A stretch of 64,000 nucleotides of DNA from Eumeta japonica (taxonomy: Eukaryota; Arthropoda; Insecta; Lepidoptera; Psychidae): assembly GCA_005406025.1 (NCBI GenBank), contig BGZK01001562.1, positions 62,001 through 126,000 of the forward strand, given 5' to 3'. Shown piece after piece: positions 11,700 to 23,022 of this stretch (position 1 is the first letter of the stretch; the number at the start of each line of letters is the position of its first letter). The notes below the pieces were generated by a model. That model had not been told where the DNA came from. It searched no databases and saw only the letters and a list, made by a program, of their open reading frames with translations. The translations under genes were made by a program, and so were the position numbers.

Positions 11700-11995
11700 A
11701 CAAACGAGCAGGTGAGACATCAGAGATTAGATGGTCACAGCCGTCCATGGACACTCGCAACCCCAGAGGAGACACCAGTGCGTTGCCAGTCTCTGGGGGG
11801 ATATCTAATCGTGACGATTAAATAGATGGAAGGGCGAGAAAGTGAATGGGCCACCGGAACTGCCTCTCGCTGGATGAAACGTAACAGCGACAGCTGTTAC
11901 TTCACGTCCGTATTCTGTTAGAGTGTGGTGTTTCACCGATCGAACCGGCCCATTTTTGTGCTGCTGCACAAATTGGCCACACTATAACTCTAGCG
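11700..11995 (-). mobile_element. Bm1-like SINE tail and associated dispersed repeat
   Basis: Read on the minus strand, 11800-11700 gives GGTTGCGAGTGTCCATGGAC, then GGCTGTGACCATCTAATCTC and CACCTGCTCGTTTG. This follows the order of the Bm1-type lepidopteran SINE 3' region (TCCATGGGCGGCGGTGA..ACCATCAGGTG..CTCGTTTGCC, recalled). A related tail is at 36150-36240 in the other orientation. The flanking 11840-11990 part (GGGCCACCGGAACT, hairpin GTAACAGCGACAGCTGTTAC, GCACAAATTGGCC) looks like a second repeat. GGGCCACCGGAACT recurs in reverse complement at about 32474-32490. Confidence 0.5.
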
Positions 11996-12354
11996 CATAC
12001 TACAAATAACTTGAAAAGCAGGTAAATAAAGACAATAACTTGATGATATGTATTACTTAATAAAAATGGCAGTACGGGCGAATCAGTATCAGTCTCTGTT
12101 GTGTAATATAGTTATGTACCAGCTAGAGCATTCAATCTCAAATAATTTTCTTTCATATGTAAATTTGAACGTAACGTTAAATTTGAATAACAGCTATGTT
12201 TCTGGCGATCGATTGATCAAAAATTTTATTTTGTCATCTTCCTTTTATTTTTAAAACAAAACTGGACCAATTTACACAGACAATGTATAAGCTGTTCCCC
12301 GAAACTAAACTAATCTGATAACACGGTAATAATTTTATTCCGTTTAGCTGTTGG

Positions 12355-12450
12355 AGTTTGGGCTTGCGCGGGCGCCGCGCGGGAACCAGCCGACCGATTT
12401 CAATGCGGTTTTCACTCTCGTCCGGCCTATTGCTCCAGAAACCAGCTGAC
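12355..12450. other. Short GC-rich block
   Basis: About 95 bp containing GCGCGGGCGCCGCGCGGGAACC in an otherwise AT-rich region. It is a candidate regulatory or conserved element with no gene visible. Confidence 0.3.
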
Positions 12451-13045
12451 AGGATGTAAAATGATGCTATGCCTTTAGTTGTGTTGCCACAGAACGCTGT
12501 GAAAGTATGCCTACAGCCTAATACTTACAGTTTAGGTTTTACGAAAATACTAAGCTATTTCTAGTGTTCTTTGTAGTAGCTTTGGTACGTCTAGTTGGTA
12601 CTTATGCTCCTTATCTAGAAGTGACTTTTTGATTTAAAACAGAAGTGACGCTATTTTTGTAAGATATTTTTTCGCACAATTTAGCGGATTAAGAAGCCCT
12701 TGGAATAACTTTTACTGCATGAGGCGTCGTTACATAGTGATTTTGAGCTTTGCTATTTTAAGACTTTTCATCAGAGGCGATGCGATTTTAAAAGCTATTT
12801 TAACATATATACCTTAAAAATAAATACATTGTTTTTGGTTATGATTTCTTATCTATCTCATAAGATGTAAATAATTCACGTGAAGATCAATTTACAAACA
12901 GTTTTTCGATTGTAATATAAAGCTGAGATGCAACTCTAGTAGGTATTTCGTTGAACAAGACCTTTGTTCAAGTTAAAGTATGTGCCGTATGGTCTATACC
13001 TTATTTCTTGTACGTACATAACTTAGATACTCATATTAGGTGTGC
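12451..13045. other. AT-rich stretch without recognised features
   Basis: No gene, repeat or motif that I can support. Confidence 0.5.
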
Positions 13046-13048
13046 AAC

Positions 13049-13400
13049 CTAAAGCTGAAAAGAATACCGGCGCATAAGAATGCTGAATTCTCTCAAAAGC
13101 CTATCCCAACACAAACTCGGCCTACCAATCTGTCTGTTTTCTTGTTTATTTGGACGTGCCGAGGCGGACAATGTTAACGGATAATACGGAGAGCGACAAG
13201 ATAAAAAAAAACAGAAAAGGAACCCCACGGCCGCCGGTTCAACGCCCCGACGGGACACCTCCCGAAACGTGTTTGAAACGACGCCGAATAGACGCCGGAT
13301 TCCTCCCGTCTATTATCAGTGAGGACATATTGTTAAGGGCATCGAGAACAATGCCAGACGGAGGGCTCTCCTCTATTCCTCTATACACCGGGAGATAAAT
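13049..13400. other. GC-richer block with overlapping frames, possibly repeat-derived
   Basis: About 350 bp of balanced composition. The plus-strand frame at 13150-13398 (82 codons) is proline- and arginine-rich (TPRPPVQRPDGTPPE) and the minus-strand frame at 13049-13258 overlaps it. I do not recognise a domain. The abrupt composition against neighbours suggests a repeat fragment. A short (AT)n run follows at about 13403-13420. Confidence 0.25.
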
Positions 13401-13689
13401 CTATATATATATATATAAAAATAAATAAAATAAAGAAAATCGAAGTGTCTGTTTGCGATTTCGAAATAACTGCGTATAAGTCCTTTTGAAATTTTTAAAT
13501 TTCTGTTCGTCTGTTTGTTCGTGGTAATTTTGAAAACGGCCGAACTGATCTCCATGGGGTGTTTCGCTGTAAGCAGAGGAGCTTACTGGGCTACACATAA
13601 AGTACTTTACATCCCGAAAATATGTATTAATGCTTCCTGAGTGAAAATTAACATGTAAAAAGTTGGGAAAACCCATAAAAATGGGATAA

Positions 13690-14310
13690 CGGAATTTAAT
13701 AGCGTTTAGAACCGGAATCGATACCACGGTAGACATAGAAAACCAATCAATACGTACGGTGTAGAAATTTTAGCAATGTCCACTTACGCAGAGCCGCGGA
13801 CGTAAGCTAGTTATAAAATAAACGTCTCGGCACACGACCGAAACTTATACGAATAGCGTTGAATGTAACAAGTATAGGAATTTTTGAATAAAGTGTTTTG
13901 TGATTCATAAAATAGTAGCTGTCCGTCTATATAATAGTGTATGTCTGATTACGATTTGAATATCTGTCTCGATCCCGACGACAAACCCGCTCCGAGACCG
14001 ATCTTCGTCATGTCGTAGACTACACTCATGTGGTTTACAAGTAATTTAATAAAAAATTAAAATCACTCAATTAACTTTCGAAAATAATAATAAAATAACC
14101 AAAAAAATTTTTGTATATCAAAGGTCAAGAGAATGATTTGTGAACGAGAACGGGGTCGAAATCGAGCGTCGGTCAGGAATCGGAAACAAGAGCGCGACTG
14201 GGACTTAATTGGGGTTGACGGCAAGACCGATCGACATGAAAGATGATGAAAATCAGTCTACGTCCATGCGAGCGTAGACGTGGGCGAAGCCGCAGGCGGA
14301 AGTTAGAACT
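13690..14310 (+). repeat. GAATCGG-type arrays with AGCCGCGG/GCAAAAGCTAG-like caps
   Basis: Two successive examples of one composite pattern. The first is a GAACCGGAATCGATACC segment at about 13706-13725, followed by GCAGAGCCGCGGACGTAAGCTAG at about 13788-13811. The second has mixed GA-rich variants at 13970-14250 (GAACGAGAACGGGG, GAATCGGAAAC), followed by GTGGGCGAAGCCGCAGGCGGAAGTTAG at about 14280-14306. Confidence 0.5.
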
Positions 14311-15054
14311 TATTAATTAAGCACAAAAACTAATAACGTTATAATGATTCTACTGTGATTTAGAAACTGCATCTAGTTCCTCATAATTTGTATCCAAACG
14401 ACCCGTTCCACTTATTAATTAAGAAACTTACGTTCTATCATCGTGTAAGTAATACTTGTACAAGGTCACTTAAAAAATAAGTTATGTCTGTGGTCGTCAT
14501 TCAACTTACGGACGTACGTCATACAGCTCGGGGTTCACATTCGTTCGGAGGCATCCGGCTGTTAATTAATCAAATAAACATAATGCATAGTTACGGGGCC
14601 AACAGTACAAATCATATTTTTGACTAACATCGGTCCGGGTGAGCTTTCGTAAGCGAGAGGGCGTGATAGCGTGAAATTGCTTTCGCCTTGAGCGACCCTG
14701 TTGTTTAAACCAACTAGAAAGTTATGGAAGAATTACAACCGCAGATGAATATTGCATGAGATGTGTCGATCTATTTTAAGTTTTGTACCATGTCGAAAAA
14801 ATAAAGGTAAGTCGGATTTCAACGATCCCACTTACCGAAGCATGCCCTCCAACAAACTTTTTATTTCATTATTACTTCGCGGAGGGTTTGATCCATAAAC
14901 CCTCTGCGGTGCGTCAACGCAGGTCGGGATCCGCGAACCACCGTCGTCACCGATGTGATGACGTGTTCGGAACCTACAGCTTAACCCGCTCGCTCGCCGG
15001 ACGGGCGATTTAAAGTTACCTTAAGTCGAAAACTCGTGTTTCGATTCGCTCATG

Positions 15055-15125
15055 GTCAGGATCGAACCTGGCCGAACCTTGAGGTTTGAAGACAACACTT
15101 TTGATCGCTAAGTCACCACCGCTCT
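15055..15125 (-). mobile_element. tRNA-derived SINE head, reverse orientation
   Basis: On the minus strand an A-box-like GCGGTGGTGACTTAGCGATC is followed by a B-box-like GGTTCGATCCTGACCATG. The last segment matches the head of the element at 8815. The following body is not clearly delimited. Confidence 0.4.
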
Positions 15126-15535
15126 TACTCATACCGGCAACGTGTCCGAATAAGTTCTCCAAAGATTCCACCAACTCTTTATAGACTGACTTTTAATCAA
15201 AAGATACTTTTAAAATTATTTTTGCTTTCCGTGTCTTCCTTTTGACGGGTTTCAGCAGGAACGAGCTCTGAAAGGTGGGACGTTGGATGCAAATTTTAGC
15301 TCCAAAGTGACTTTCCGTTAAATGTCAATTTAAGAGGAATAGGGGAAGAGACTTTAAATGAATTTATGTACTCGTCCGTATTGTAAACGATCGCTTCGCT
15401 TTGTTTCTCAACGAAATAACTGCCTTCATCATTTGTTCCAATATAAATGATTTCTCCCCTGTTTCTGAGCAATTAAGCATCGTGGTCATAACGAGTGCAT
15501 ATTGTTTCGGTCGGCGCATTGACCCTCGATTTGGG

Positions 15536-15559
15536 TGCACGTGCATCTGCACGTGTGCA
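15536..15559. promoter_or_regulatory. Tandem CACGTG E-boxes in palindromic context
   Basis: TGCACGTGCA at 15536-15545 is a perfect palindrome, followed after 2 bp by TGCACGTGTGCA at 15548-15559. The two CACGTG cores start 12 bp apart. Tandem E-boxes bind bHLH-PAS or Myc-type factors in animals. No promoter or gene is visible beside them, so relevance is unknown. Confidence 0.3.
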
Positions 15560-15709
15560 TGTCCTTTATCCCTTCCCGGTCCGGTTTCTTGGTGTATAAA
15601 TTACTTTACCTCCGAGGAGGAAAGATTCAGTTTTGGAATTACGAAAGAATGGGAGTCGACCGAAGTCACCTTTAATAAAATAATGAGTTGGAACAAAATC
15701 ACAACTTGA

Positions 15710-17505
15710 CTGAAAAACCCGAAGAATATTTTAAAAAGCTACAGAAAATCTCTTTTTTCCAATTAATATATTGTAAGTAACGGATAATGAAATACAGAAT
15801 ATAGGATTGCTTCAAACATTATCAATAAATTTCTTATATGATTTGGTGGTTACATATTTTGTGCTGGATGAAAGGAGCATCGCTTGATACAACGGTGATC
15901 TTTCACGTAACTTATTAGATCTCAAACATGAATATTTAATTAAAAATTTTTAGCCTGAAGTTTTTTATAACTGTTTTTATAATTAGCGGTCACATATAGA
16001 AGAGTGTAAGAAGATATTTAACGACAACAACAATGAAGTCTAATATGAAAAATTCTAGGTAAAAAAGTGATACGTGCTAGTTTAAAAAGCGATTGCAACA
16101 ATATACTTTGCAGAAAAATCGTATTTAAATTTCCTATTTCTTAAAAGAACTTTATGTGGAGTGCCCAGAAACACATGTTCAAGTTTTTCCAATAGATGCT
16201 ATTCGCGCTGTATTAGAAAAAAAAAATTACATTTTTTCACAATTTTTTAAGGAGAAAATTTATAATTAAAAACGATTTTTTCAAGTCACGTTCCAACAAT
16301 GAGAATATTAAACTTTCTTTCATTAATTACGATTCAACCGAAGCGTCGAATCGTCGTAGTTGTGTTAACCACGATGCTTAAATTTTTCGTTCAATTTCAG
16401 GCAAAATATCAAATCCTTATATGATATTTATTATAATATTTTCAACAACAATAGAGATCATCCTATTATTCATTAATCCGACTTCACAAAGAGGTCCGCA
16501 GCCAACATCACTGTCGTTATTATTCGAGAGGAGATTATTTCTTTCAAGTTGATGCGTCCAATGAAAGAAACAGTAACGCCTGATCGACTGTAATAACCGT
16601 ATTAGTTGATGATTTGACTGCCAGAAATGGAAGCAGTTAATTATTATTGTGCTACAAAATGAAAATGATTGTAGATCAAAGTGCGAAGTGTTGCAATGCA
16701 TAATTATTTTGATTATGAAAAGTAAAACAAAGCAAGAGGATAATATTGCTGTTTACGTACAGTTGTACGATATAAACAGAATTATTCATTAATAATAATA
16801 AACAACTCCACAGACAACGCTTTTTTTATTTGAATATACAAATATTAGATCGAAAGGATATGAATGATAGAAGGCGTTATCGTTGTGCGCATGGCCAATA
16901 ACAAAATATAAACGTTATGCTTATGAGATTTTCACAGGACCGAAATGGCTATCATGGCATAGGTTAAAATCCTTGTTTAAATAACAACGGACTGAGTATT
17001 AGTTACATTTATGGGAAATTGTTGTTCTAATTTAAATCCATCTAAACAATTCAATTCTATACATTCAATATTATCATCAATATTTCTGAGAACATATCAG
17101 AAGTACACAACTCCTTTCGTTTTTTGTTCCAAACCAACCCCCGTTCAGTATACAATCTCGCACTTGCCTGTTCTATACACTACGACCCTCTTTCCTTCAC
17201 TTTTGTTCTCTAAGCTCATTCACACAGTTCCTCTCTCCAAGGTGTGGCGGTGGTCACACAGCAGATTTTTAAATCACACACCCTTTACGACTCGAGTGTA
17301 TACGAATTAGATATTTATTAGAACTACTTTGCCCTTTTTTTAGGTAGATCAACTCGACACATCATCAAAATGTATCAAGAGATGTTCGCGAAAGATTAAT
17401 CGCGAAATATTTATTAATGATGCGTAAGTTAAGTATTATGATACGCGGTTTTGAATTTTATTTTACATCGTTGATAGTTAACGATGTTGGGATGAGAAAC
17501 AAAGT
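15710..17505. other. Gene-poor AT-rich stretch
   Basis: Only isolated reading frames (a minus-strand one at 16417-16701 and a plus-strand one at 17011-17310) without domains or splice context. No repeat that I can name. Confidence 0.45.
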
Positions 17506-17509
17506 AGGA

Positions 17510-17710
17510 GGTTCCGAACTGTTATTAGAATGGGCATTGTAGTAGAGATTGAGATCATGGTTGGCATAAGAATGCCACTGAAATCGAATTCGAGATTCTG
17601 AACTTTGACCATAATCTGGATTGAGATTAGAAGCGAGGTCGGAAGCTGGTTTAGAGTCAGGTTCAGGACCTAGCGGCTATACCGCGAGCAAAACCTAGTT
17701 TTACACGCAT
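17510..17710 (+). repeat. GAATCGG-type array with GCGAGCAAAACCTAG cap
   Basis: Degenerate purine-rich array (GAGATTGAGATC, GAAATCGAATTCGAGATT, GAAGCGAGGTCGGAAGC), followed by GGCTATACCGCGAGCAAAACCTAGTTTT. This has the same layout as the composites at 1610, 13690 and 52060. Confidence 0.45.
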
Positions 17711-17992
17711 AAAATATAAAACGAAATTTTGTTTGCGTATACAATTTACAGAAAATGATCTAGAAAAAAAACTATTAATTATTAGCTACCTTTTCAAGAT
17801 GAGATGAAGGGGGGACTAAAAATTTTAATATTGCCGAATGTGAATATTATGAGTCTTACAGTATTTAAATAGTGCTTTTGCAAAGTTTCACTTGACACCT
17901 CCTCCTCAAAGTTCACATTCGATTTAACTCCACAAGATCCTAAAAATAAATTTTACTTTCAAGACTGCATGGTTAAGATTGGACCAGCAGTT

Positions 17993-17994
<2 letters not shown>

Positions 17995-18073
<79 letters not shown>

Positions 18074-18084
18074 TGTGTAAATTG

Positions 18085-18123
<39 letters not shown>
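17995..18123. repeat. (GT)n then (TA)n compound microsatellite
   Basis: Nearly pure GT dinucleotide run at 17995-18078, then a TA run at about 18086-18123. It directly abuts the ATG of the ORF at 18124. Confidence 0.97.
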
Positions 18124-18125
<2 letters not shown>

Positions 18126-18393
18126 GTCAGATACCAAAGGTCTCCTTAGGGTTAAACCCTGGAAATGGGACCTCATGCTTCACAAGAACGCCGGCGCTGA
18201 CCTAAGAGCTGTCAAAAGCGTTGCCTTCGCACCAACCAAAGCTATCTACACCTTGGAGAATACGCTAAGCCATCTGGTCCCTGAAATAGTCATTTCGATG
18301 ATGACGGCGGACGTGGGGTCCCCACCAGCACTAGACCAGCCTGTGGACAGTAAGGTTCGAGCCCTTCAATCTGAAATAGAGAGATTGTATTAA
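18124..18393 (+). CDS. Orphan 89-codon ORF, function unknown, possibly gag-like repeat fragment
   Basis: I do not recognise this protein. The frame is open from an ATG directly after the (TA)n microsatellite and runs 89 codons to TAA. Composition is balanced and codon use differs from the AT-rich surroundings, unlike the chance frames of this window. The first half is basic and hydrophobic (LRVKPWKWDLMLHKNAGADL). The end (SKVRALQSEIERLY) looks like the start of a coiled coil. Two tetraloop hairpins follow within 10 bp of the stop. A truncated retroelement ORF1/gag or a small captured gene are both possible; no splice sites or upstream exons were identified. Confidence 0.35.
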
Positions 18394-18396
18394 TTC

Positions 18397-18460
18397 AGCT
18401 ATCGTCTCAGCCTCTGCTGAGACTATATAGCTTTTTGCGCTCAGAGGAGCGCAAAAAAAG
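18397..18460. repeat. Twin tetraloop hairpins after the orphan ORF
   Basis: Hairpin 1: GTCTCAGC at 18404-18411 pairs with GCTGAGAC at 18416-18423 over CTCT, extended by an outer AGCTAT/ATAGCT pair. Hairpin 2: TTTTTGCGCTC at 18432-18442 pairs perfectly with 18447-18457 over AGAG. Both are perfect stems with 4-nt loops, placed back to back within 64 bp. Confidence 0.8.
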
Positions 18461-18539
18461 TGACGCAACATCCACCCGACAAAAACTTAAATCGCCCCAA
18501 TTTTCAAGCACAGAAATGACTATATCATAAACCTCCTAA

Positions 18540-18765
18540 AAGGATGACACGTTGACAGCTCGACGAGCTCGTTTATCCCGGTCCGTCTGTCGTCGCGTTC
18601 TTTCGCCGTTTGTCGCAAAGCAGGCTCCACATCCGGCCGTCAGAGCAATTGATTCTGGCGGAATTAATTCGCTTTGTGCTTCATTGTCGTCGGACCTAAT
18701 TAAGGTGCTCGCGTTGTTTATCGGTGCCGCGATCGGATAAAACGGGTTGCGATATGCGCTATTAT
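18540..18765. other. GC-rich block, candidate conserved non-coding element
   Basis: About 225 bp of CpG-rich sequence, including the palindromic AGCTCGACGAGCTCG and CCGCGATCGG. Frames on both strands have no domain. No splice sites were recognised. Confidence 0.3.
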
Positions 18766-19775
18766 CATTGGAACGAGTTACGTTAAAAAACACCTTTTGA
18801 AATTAACTTATATATTATAAATAATAATCGTATTTAATTTATTGTCCTAAAATATTTGATTCTCTTGAAACGGTTCTGTCTCATAAAAAAAATGTAATAA
18901 GTGCTTCATACTCATGTAATCTTATAAACACTCGTTGTTAGTTATAAACGGAAAGAAATACGATTTCAGTATCGGGATACCGATGTTTCATGATTTATCG
19001 ACACCTAATTTCGTAAATGTGTCAATCCATATTTTATCTGATAGCGTCGCTGGTATCAGTGGACGCTGGCGACATTGACTTTGGAATTCAACTATTTCAT
19101 GTATGTTCTGAAAATCGATAATAATACTCGTTCATGGCGACTCTTCGATATCTTTCATAAAATTAAGTAGAAAGATAAAAAATTGATTCTATCTGTCAGT
19201 GTATTTTACTTTTTCGATCGTTTAATTCTCTTTCAATTAACAGCAAATAGATTCAATAGTGAAAATTTGTTATTAATTTTGTGGACAATATAAAATTTCC
19301 CATTAAGACAAGGATCAGAAATATTTGAAATAACATAGAGTGTGGCCTACTGTTGGCCTCATCCAAAATACGAGTTGGCGTCATAATGTCAGCAGTTCTT
19401 GCATGTGATAAGACGAGACAGATTTATCGCCTCGCGCATAATCCACTCAAAATATGTAATGCGAGTTCAGCGACGAAACAAAACCGATGCTGTTAAAGTA
19501 AACGGTTTCACCCTGTCTTTATCTTGGACCCTCAAGAGGGTTACCTTTCAAGAGGGATAGTTAAATATATTATTCATAATAGTTTTTCAAAGCTTTAAAG
19601 TCAATGTAACGAATGAGTATGATATTGAGTTTTCTATCAACATGTAACTTAATCTCTAAGTTATGATTTTCTATTCTCCAATCCTTTGGTTCGTATTTTT
19701 ATATGGAAAAATCCTTCGTTCTCGGTTTCCAGCTTCCTTTAGCCTCGACCCACTCTCCGAATGGAGAAAATATTT
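18766..19775. other. AT-rich stretch without recognised features
   Basis: No gene or repeat that I can support. CCCTCAAGAGGGTTACCTTTCAAGAGGG at about 19529-19557 is a small repeated word. Confidence 0.45.
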
Positions 19776-19779
19776 TTTA

Positions 19780-20065
19780 GGATTCCGTAATCAACAAAGA
19801 ACCCTTATACATTCACCACATCCGTCAATTTAGCTGTCTATCTGTCTTTACGCGGCTTAGCTCAGAGACTCTTAGTAGTAGTAAACTCTATTTTGGTACG
19901 GGTATACATATTAATCACGGTAGCAAAGTGGTAGAACAAAAGTTTTAAAAAATATTTTTATAGGATGCATGTAAAATGGTTGTGAATTTTTTTTCTCGTC
20001 TACCCCATGGTGTTGGGTATCCTTGGATAGCTTATCCATAGGTATTGTGGATCCGTGAATACCCT
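19780..20065 (+). repeat. Diverged GGGTTCCGTA-type dispersed repeat
   Basis: It starts TTTTTTAGGATTCCGTAATCAACAAAGAACCCTTATA, then has a CTGTCTATCTGTCTTTACG stretch. It ends in ACCCCATGGTGTTGGGTATCCTTGGATAG, matching the order of a common lepidopteran repeat (recalled). A better-preserved relative is at 41030-41255. Confidence 0.5.
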
Positions 20066-20469
20066 TTTTCGATTTGGCAATATGTTTTGCGAAAGTTTAA
20101 GCTTTAAAATGATAATTTTCGTTAAAGTCAAATATCTCCCCCACCAGGTGAATAGTTATTCTTGTACATCTGAAGAAAGTCACGACATTAGCATATATAA
20201 CAAAATTACAAGGAAAACTATCACAGCTCTAACTACGCTTTACAAGTTGACAAGTAATAGTAATAAAAACTTAGATTTAGTACAGATTCCATTGAAAATT
20301 ACTTACGTGAAGTTGTTGGTTGTGTGAAATAGCTATCGAATATAAATTTATGAACTATGTACAATTATGGAAATATAAAATCGTAACATCCTTAATAGAG
20401 TCTTTTACGGGTACGATTTAAACGTCATATTAATGGGTTCATTGTATCAAACAAAAAGCCCCCTTCTAA

Positions 20470-20665
20470 ATCCGTACACTTTCAAATTAAAATTTAAAAA
20501 ATCTTTATTTCGCAGGTTGTAATATAACACTTGAAATGTGTCATAAAATTAAAAAAAAATAGAGTATCATAAATTTGCCACTTTTTTTTTAAATTATAAC
20601 TCGTTTGTAAGGCTGCAGTCTCCTCTGCAAGGAGAAGGAGCAGTGAGTCAGGGTTTTCTTGTATT
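20470..20665 (-). mobile_element. 3' tail of Jockey/CR1-like retrotransposon
   Basis: Shares ordered words with 32520-32680 and 42960-43130: AAATCTTTATTTCGCAGG..., TAACACTTGAAATGTGTCATAA, ACTCGTTTGTAAGGCTGCAGTCTCCTCTGCAAG. In the 32.5 kb copy this tail is joined to the retrotransposon C-terminal coding region, which identifies it as element 3' UTR read on the minus strand. No coding part remains here. Confidence 0.6.
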
Positions 20666-20666
20666 T

Positions 20667-22435
20667 TCAAACCATTTTACTTTTTCGAACGTGAATTTCC
20701 GTACTTAAAATAACACCCTAAGTGGATTTCAAGATTCATTACCTACGAACTTCGTAAATAACAAATTGTAGCATCACCCTTTTTTCTTTTAAATATAAAT
20801 TTAAATTTAAATATTTTCCTTTTAAATATAAATAATATCCAGCAAATAGCAAGAAAGAAAAATAAAACCTATAACGCTTGATATTTGCATTCGTTTGAAA
20901 ATGTAATTTTTTTTTAATTCTCAAATTTCAAACAGATCACTTTACAATGTATATTATCTATAATTTTTATATTGTAATTATAAGTTTTAAGAATGTCGCT
21001 TTTGTCCTATGAAACAACTAATGCTTGACTAAATTTTTACATGGATTTATGTTGATTGCGGTCACATTTACATTATTACGTAAAACGGAAATCGCCGAGG
21101 GCGACGGCCGATAACGACGGCGGTATCAAACATTGAACATTAATTAAACTCATTATCGGACGGATTAAACTTAAACTGTAGGTCTTATTGTTTATACAAG
21201 AATACCCATTAATTTGTAGATGAGAATATTCAAAAATCTGCGCTGGGCCGGCATGGACGGCTTAAGATCCAAGCCTCTCAATATATACGTATAAAGAGTA
21301 AAATGACTGATATATCACCGTGCAGCCTAAAGCCTTGCGGGCACTACATATGAAAGGATCTGTGAAAATTCAACCTCTAAGAGGGATAAAGGAGTAGTGG
21401 CCTGTTGTGAGGAAAATCAAAACCGTTGTAACTATTTATGTCAAAATTTTTATTTTAGCTAATCATTACTAATAAAAAATTATTACATGAATCATTCTTA
21501 AAAGCTAATTTAAAAAGGGTAAAAATTTTCATACCAAAGAATGAAACCGCTGATGCTATCAACAATAAAACATGTATTTTCGCTGTTTATTACAAATGGA
21601 TGCCTTTTGGAAAAGTAGCTCTAAGAGGATGAAACAAGGGATGAAATGTTGTATTGAAAGTCGAAAACGCTAAGTGAATTTTGTCCGTTTTATATGAAAA
21701 CTATTCTCTCGAGTACGTCCCGTCTCAGACATGACCTCCTGCCGAGAAGGTCAAGTTCATGTTGTTTGTCATTCTTACTGTCTTCTGTACTCCTCGCATC
21801 TGACCACTCATTTAGTTCACTGTTACGTGCAGTCGCCGCGTGTTCATTCCTATGTAAACATGCAAATCAATATCGCACTGGTTCCAACATTGAAATATAA
21901 TGGGTTTCAATATGAAAATTCATCACGGAGCTGTATATAGTTGGATAGAATAAATACATAGTTATAAATGATTATGCTCACGAGTTGTTAGGCGTGGAAT
22001 TTATTATTAAAAATAACTAATGTTTTATGAAACGATTTTGACAAAATAACGCCTATAGGCTGCCCCGAGATACGCTCAAGTTACCTGTCAAAATCCGATG
22101 AAAACATGTCTAGAAGTTTTGGAGATTAACGAGTGGAAACAGAGAAACAAAGTTATTTAAAACATTTCATTGTATTCCTTCACATACCTTACATCAGCTG
22201 TAAATAGCTTCTGGTAAAATTTTCAATGTCAAGCGCACACAAAGGTTCTGCGATTTTATTATGTGTATAATAGATAACATGAGCTAGGAGAGATTTTGAA
22301 TTTACAATTCCGTTCATTATGATAAGATCGCACACATACTTTTAGGGTATAGCTAACTATTCGAATTTGTCAGTACAAACTGTAAAATATAAAGGTGTAC
22401 CCAGTTTTTGAGTCATGCTATGGAGCAAATAAAAA
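20667..22435. other. Gene-poor stretch with a small GC-rich block at 21080-21180
   Basis: GAAATCGCCGAGGGCGACGGCCGATAACGACGGCGG at about 21087-21123 stands out from AT-rich surroundings and could be a conserved element. Frames at 21694-21940 have no recognisable domain. Confidence 0.35.
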
Positions 22436-22439
22436 CTTG

Positions 22440-22870
22440 AGCCGGGTTTCCCGAGCTTGTTTTACAAAACATTAGACAATCAGCTGGAAATTTTGTGCTC
22501 TTTATATGCGAATTGATTGTTCTAATGTCGATTCTGTTGCTTTCATAACAACCAAGAAAACGACGACAATGCCAATTTTTCTAGAAGTTCGCATTGATAT
22601 GTGGCCCCTAATCAGGTCTGACATAGCTCAACATTTATGCTCTTTGTGTACTAAGTAGTTGCCCTAGTAACGGTTTTTTGCTCTTAGAACAATCGAGAAA
22701 GCGACGACAATACCAACTGTTTTGTTAGTTGACATTGATATATAGTTACACGCCACGCAACAAGGTCTGACATAGCCCAAAAATGTATGCTCTTTGTGAG
22801 CTAATTAGTTGCTCTAATGTTGATTTTGCTGTTTTCTCGATTGTTGTATGTGGGCCAATCTGAAAATCTT
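22440..22870. repeat. Tandem repeat, period about 145 bp, about 2.5 diverged copies
   Basis: Three anchors recur in the same order. TGCTCTTT...GTTCTAATG/GTTGCTCTAATG occurs at about 22497, 22638 and 22789. A (C)AAGAAAACGACGACAATGCCAA variant is at about 22552 and 22690. GGTCTGACATAGC is at about 22615 and 22764. The array abuts the 3' end of the mariner remnant. Confidence 0.7.
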
Positions 22871-22950
22871 AAGAGAATCAAAAACTGAAAAAACTGACAA
22901 GTTATTTTAATTATTCTTGTTTTTCAAAATAGTGTCCGTTGAATTCACTG

Positions 22951-22992
22951 AGTGGTTTCATTGAATGCATAGTTGCATTCAACGAAACCACT
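22951..22992. repeat. Fold-back hairpin 1 in mariner
   Basis: Arms 22951-22969 and 22974-22992 pair at 18 of 19 positions with a 4-nt loop. It falls within the sequence for the CFSQWF..MQLC region. Confidence 0.85.
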
Positions 22993-23022
22993 GGGAGAAA
23001 CAGTTTACCGGAGTCGTGGTCA

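Noticed and set aside
15364..15709. Opposed ORFs of 62 and 102 codons
   Set aside because: Overlapping frames on both strands without domains; composition artefact.
16417..16701. 94-codon minus-strand ORF
   Set aside because: No domain, AT-rich, no conserved-looking features.
17011..17310. 99-codon ORF starting MGNCC, resembling an N-myristoylation start
   Set aside because: The rest of the frame is low-complexity Ser/Thr/Pro/Phe from pyrimidine-rich DNA, with no domain or splice context.
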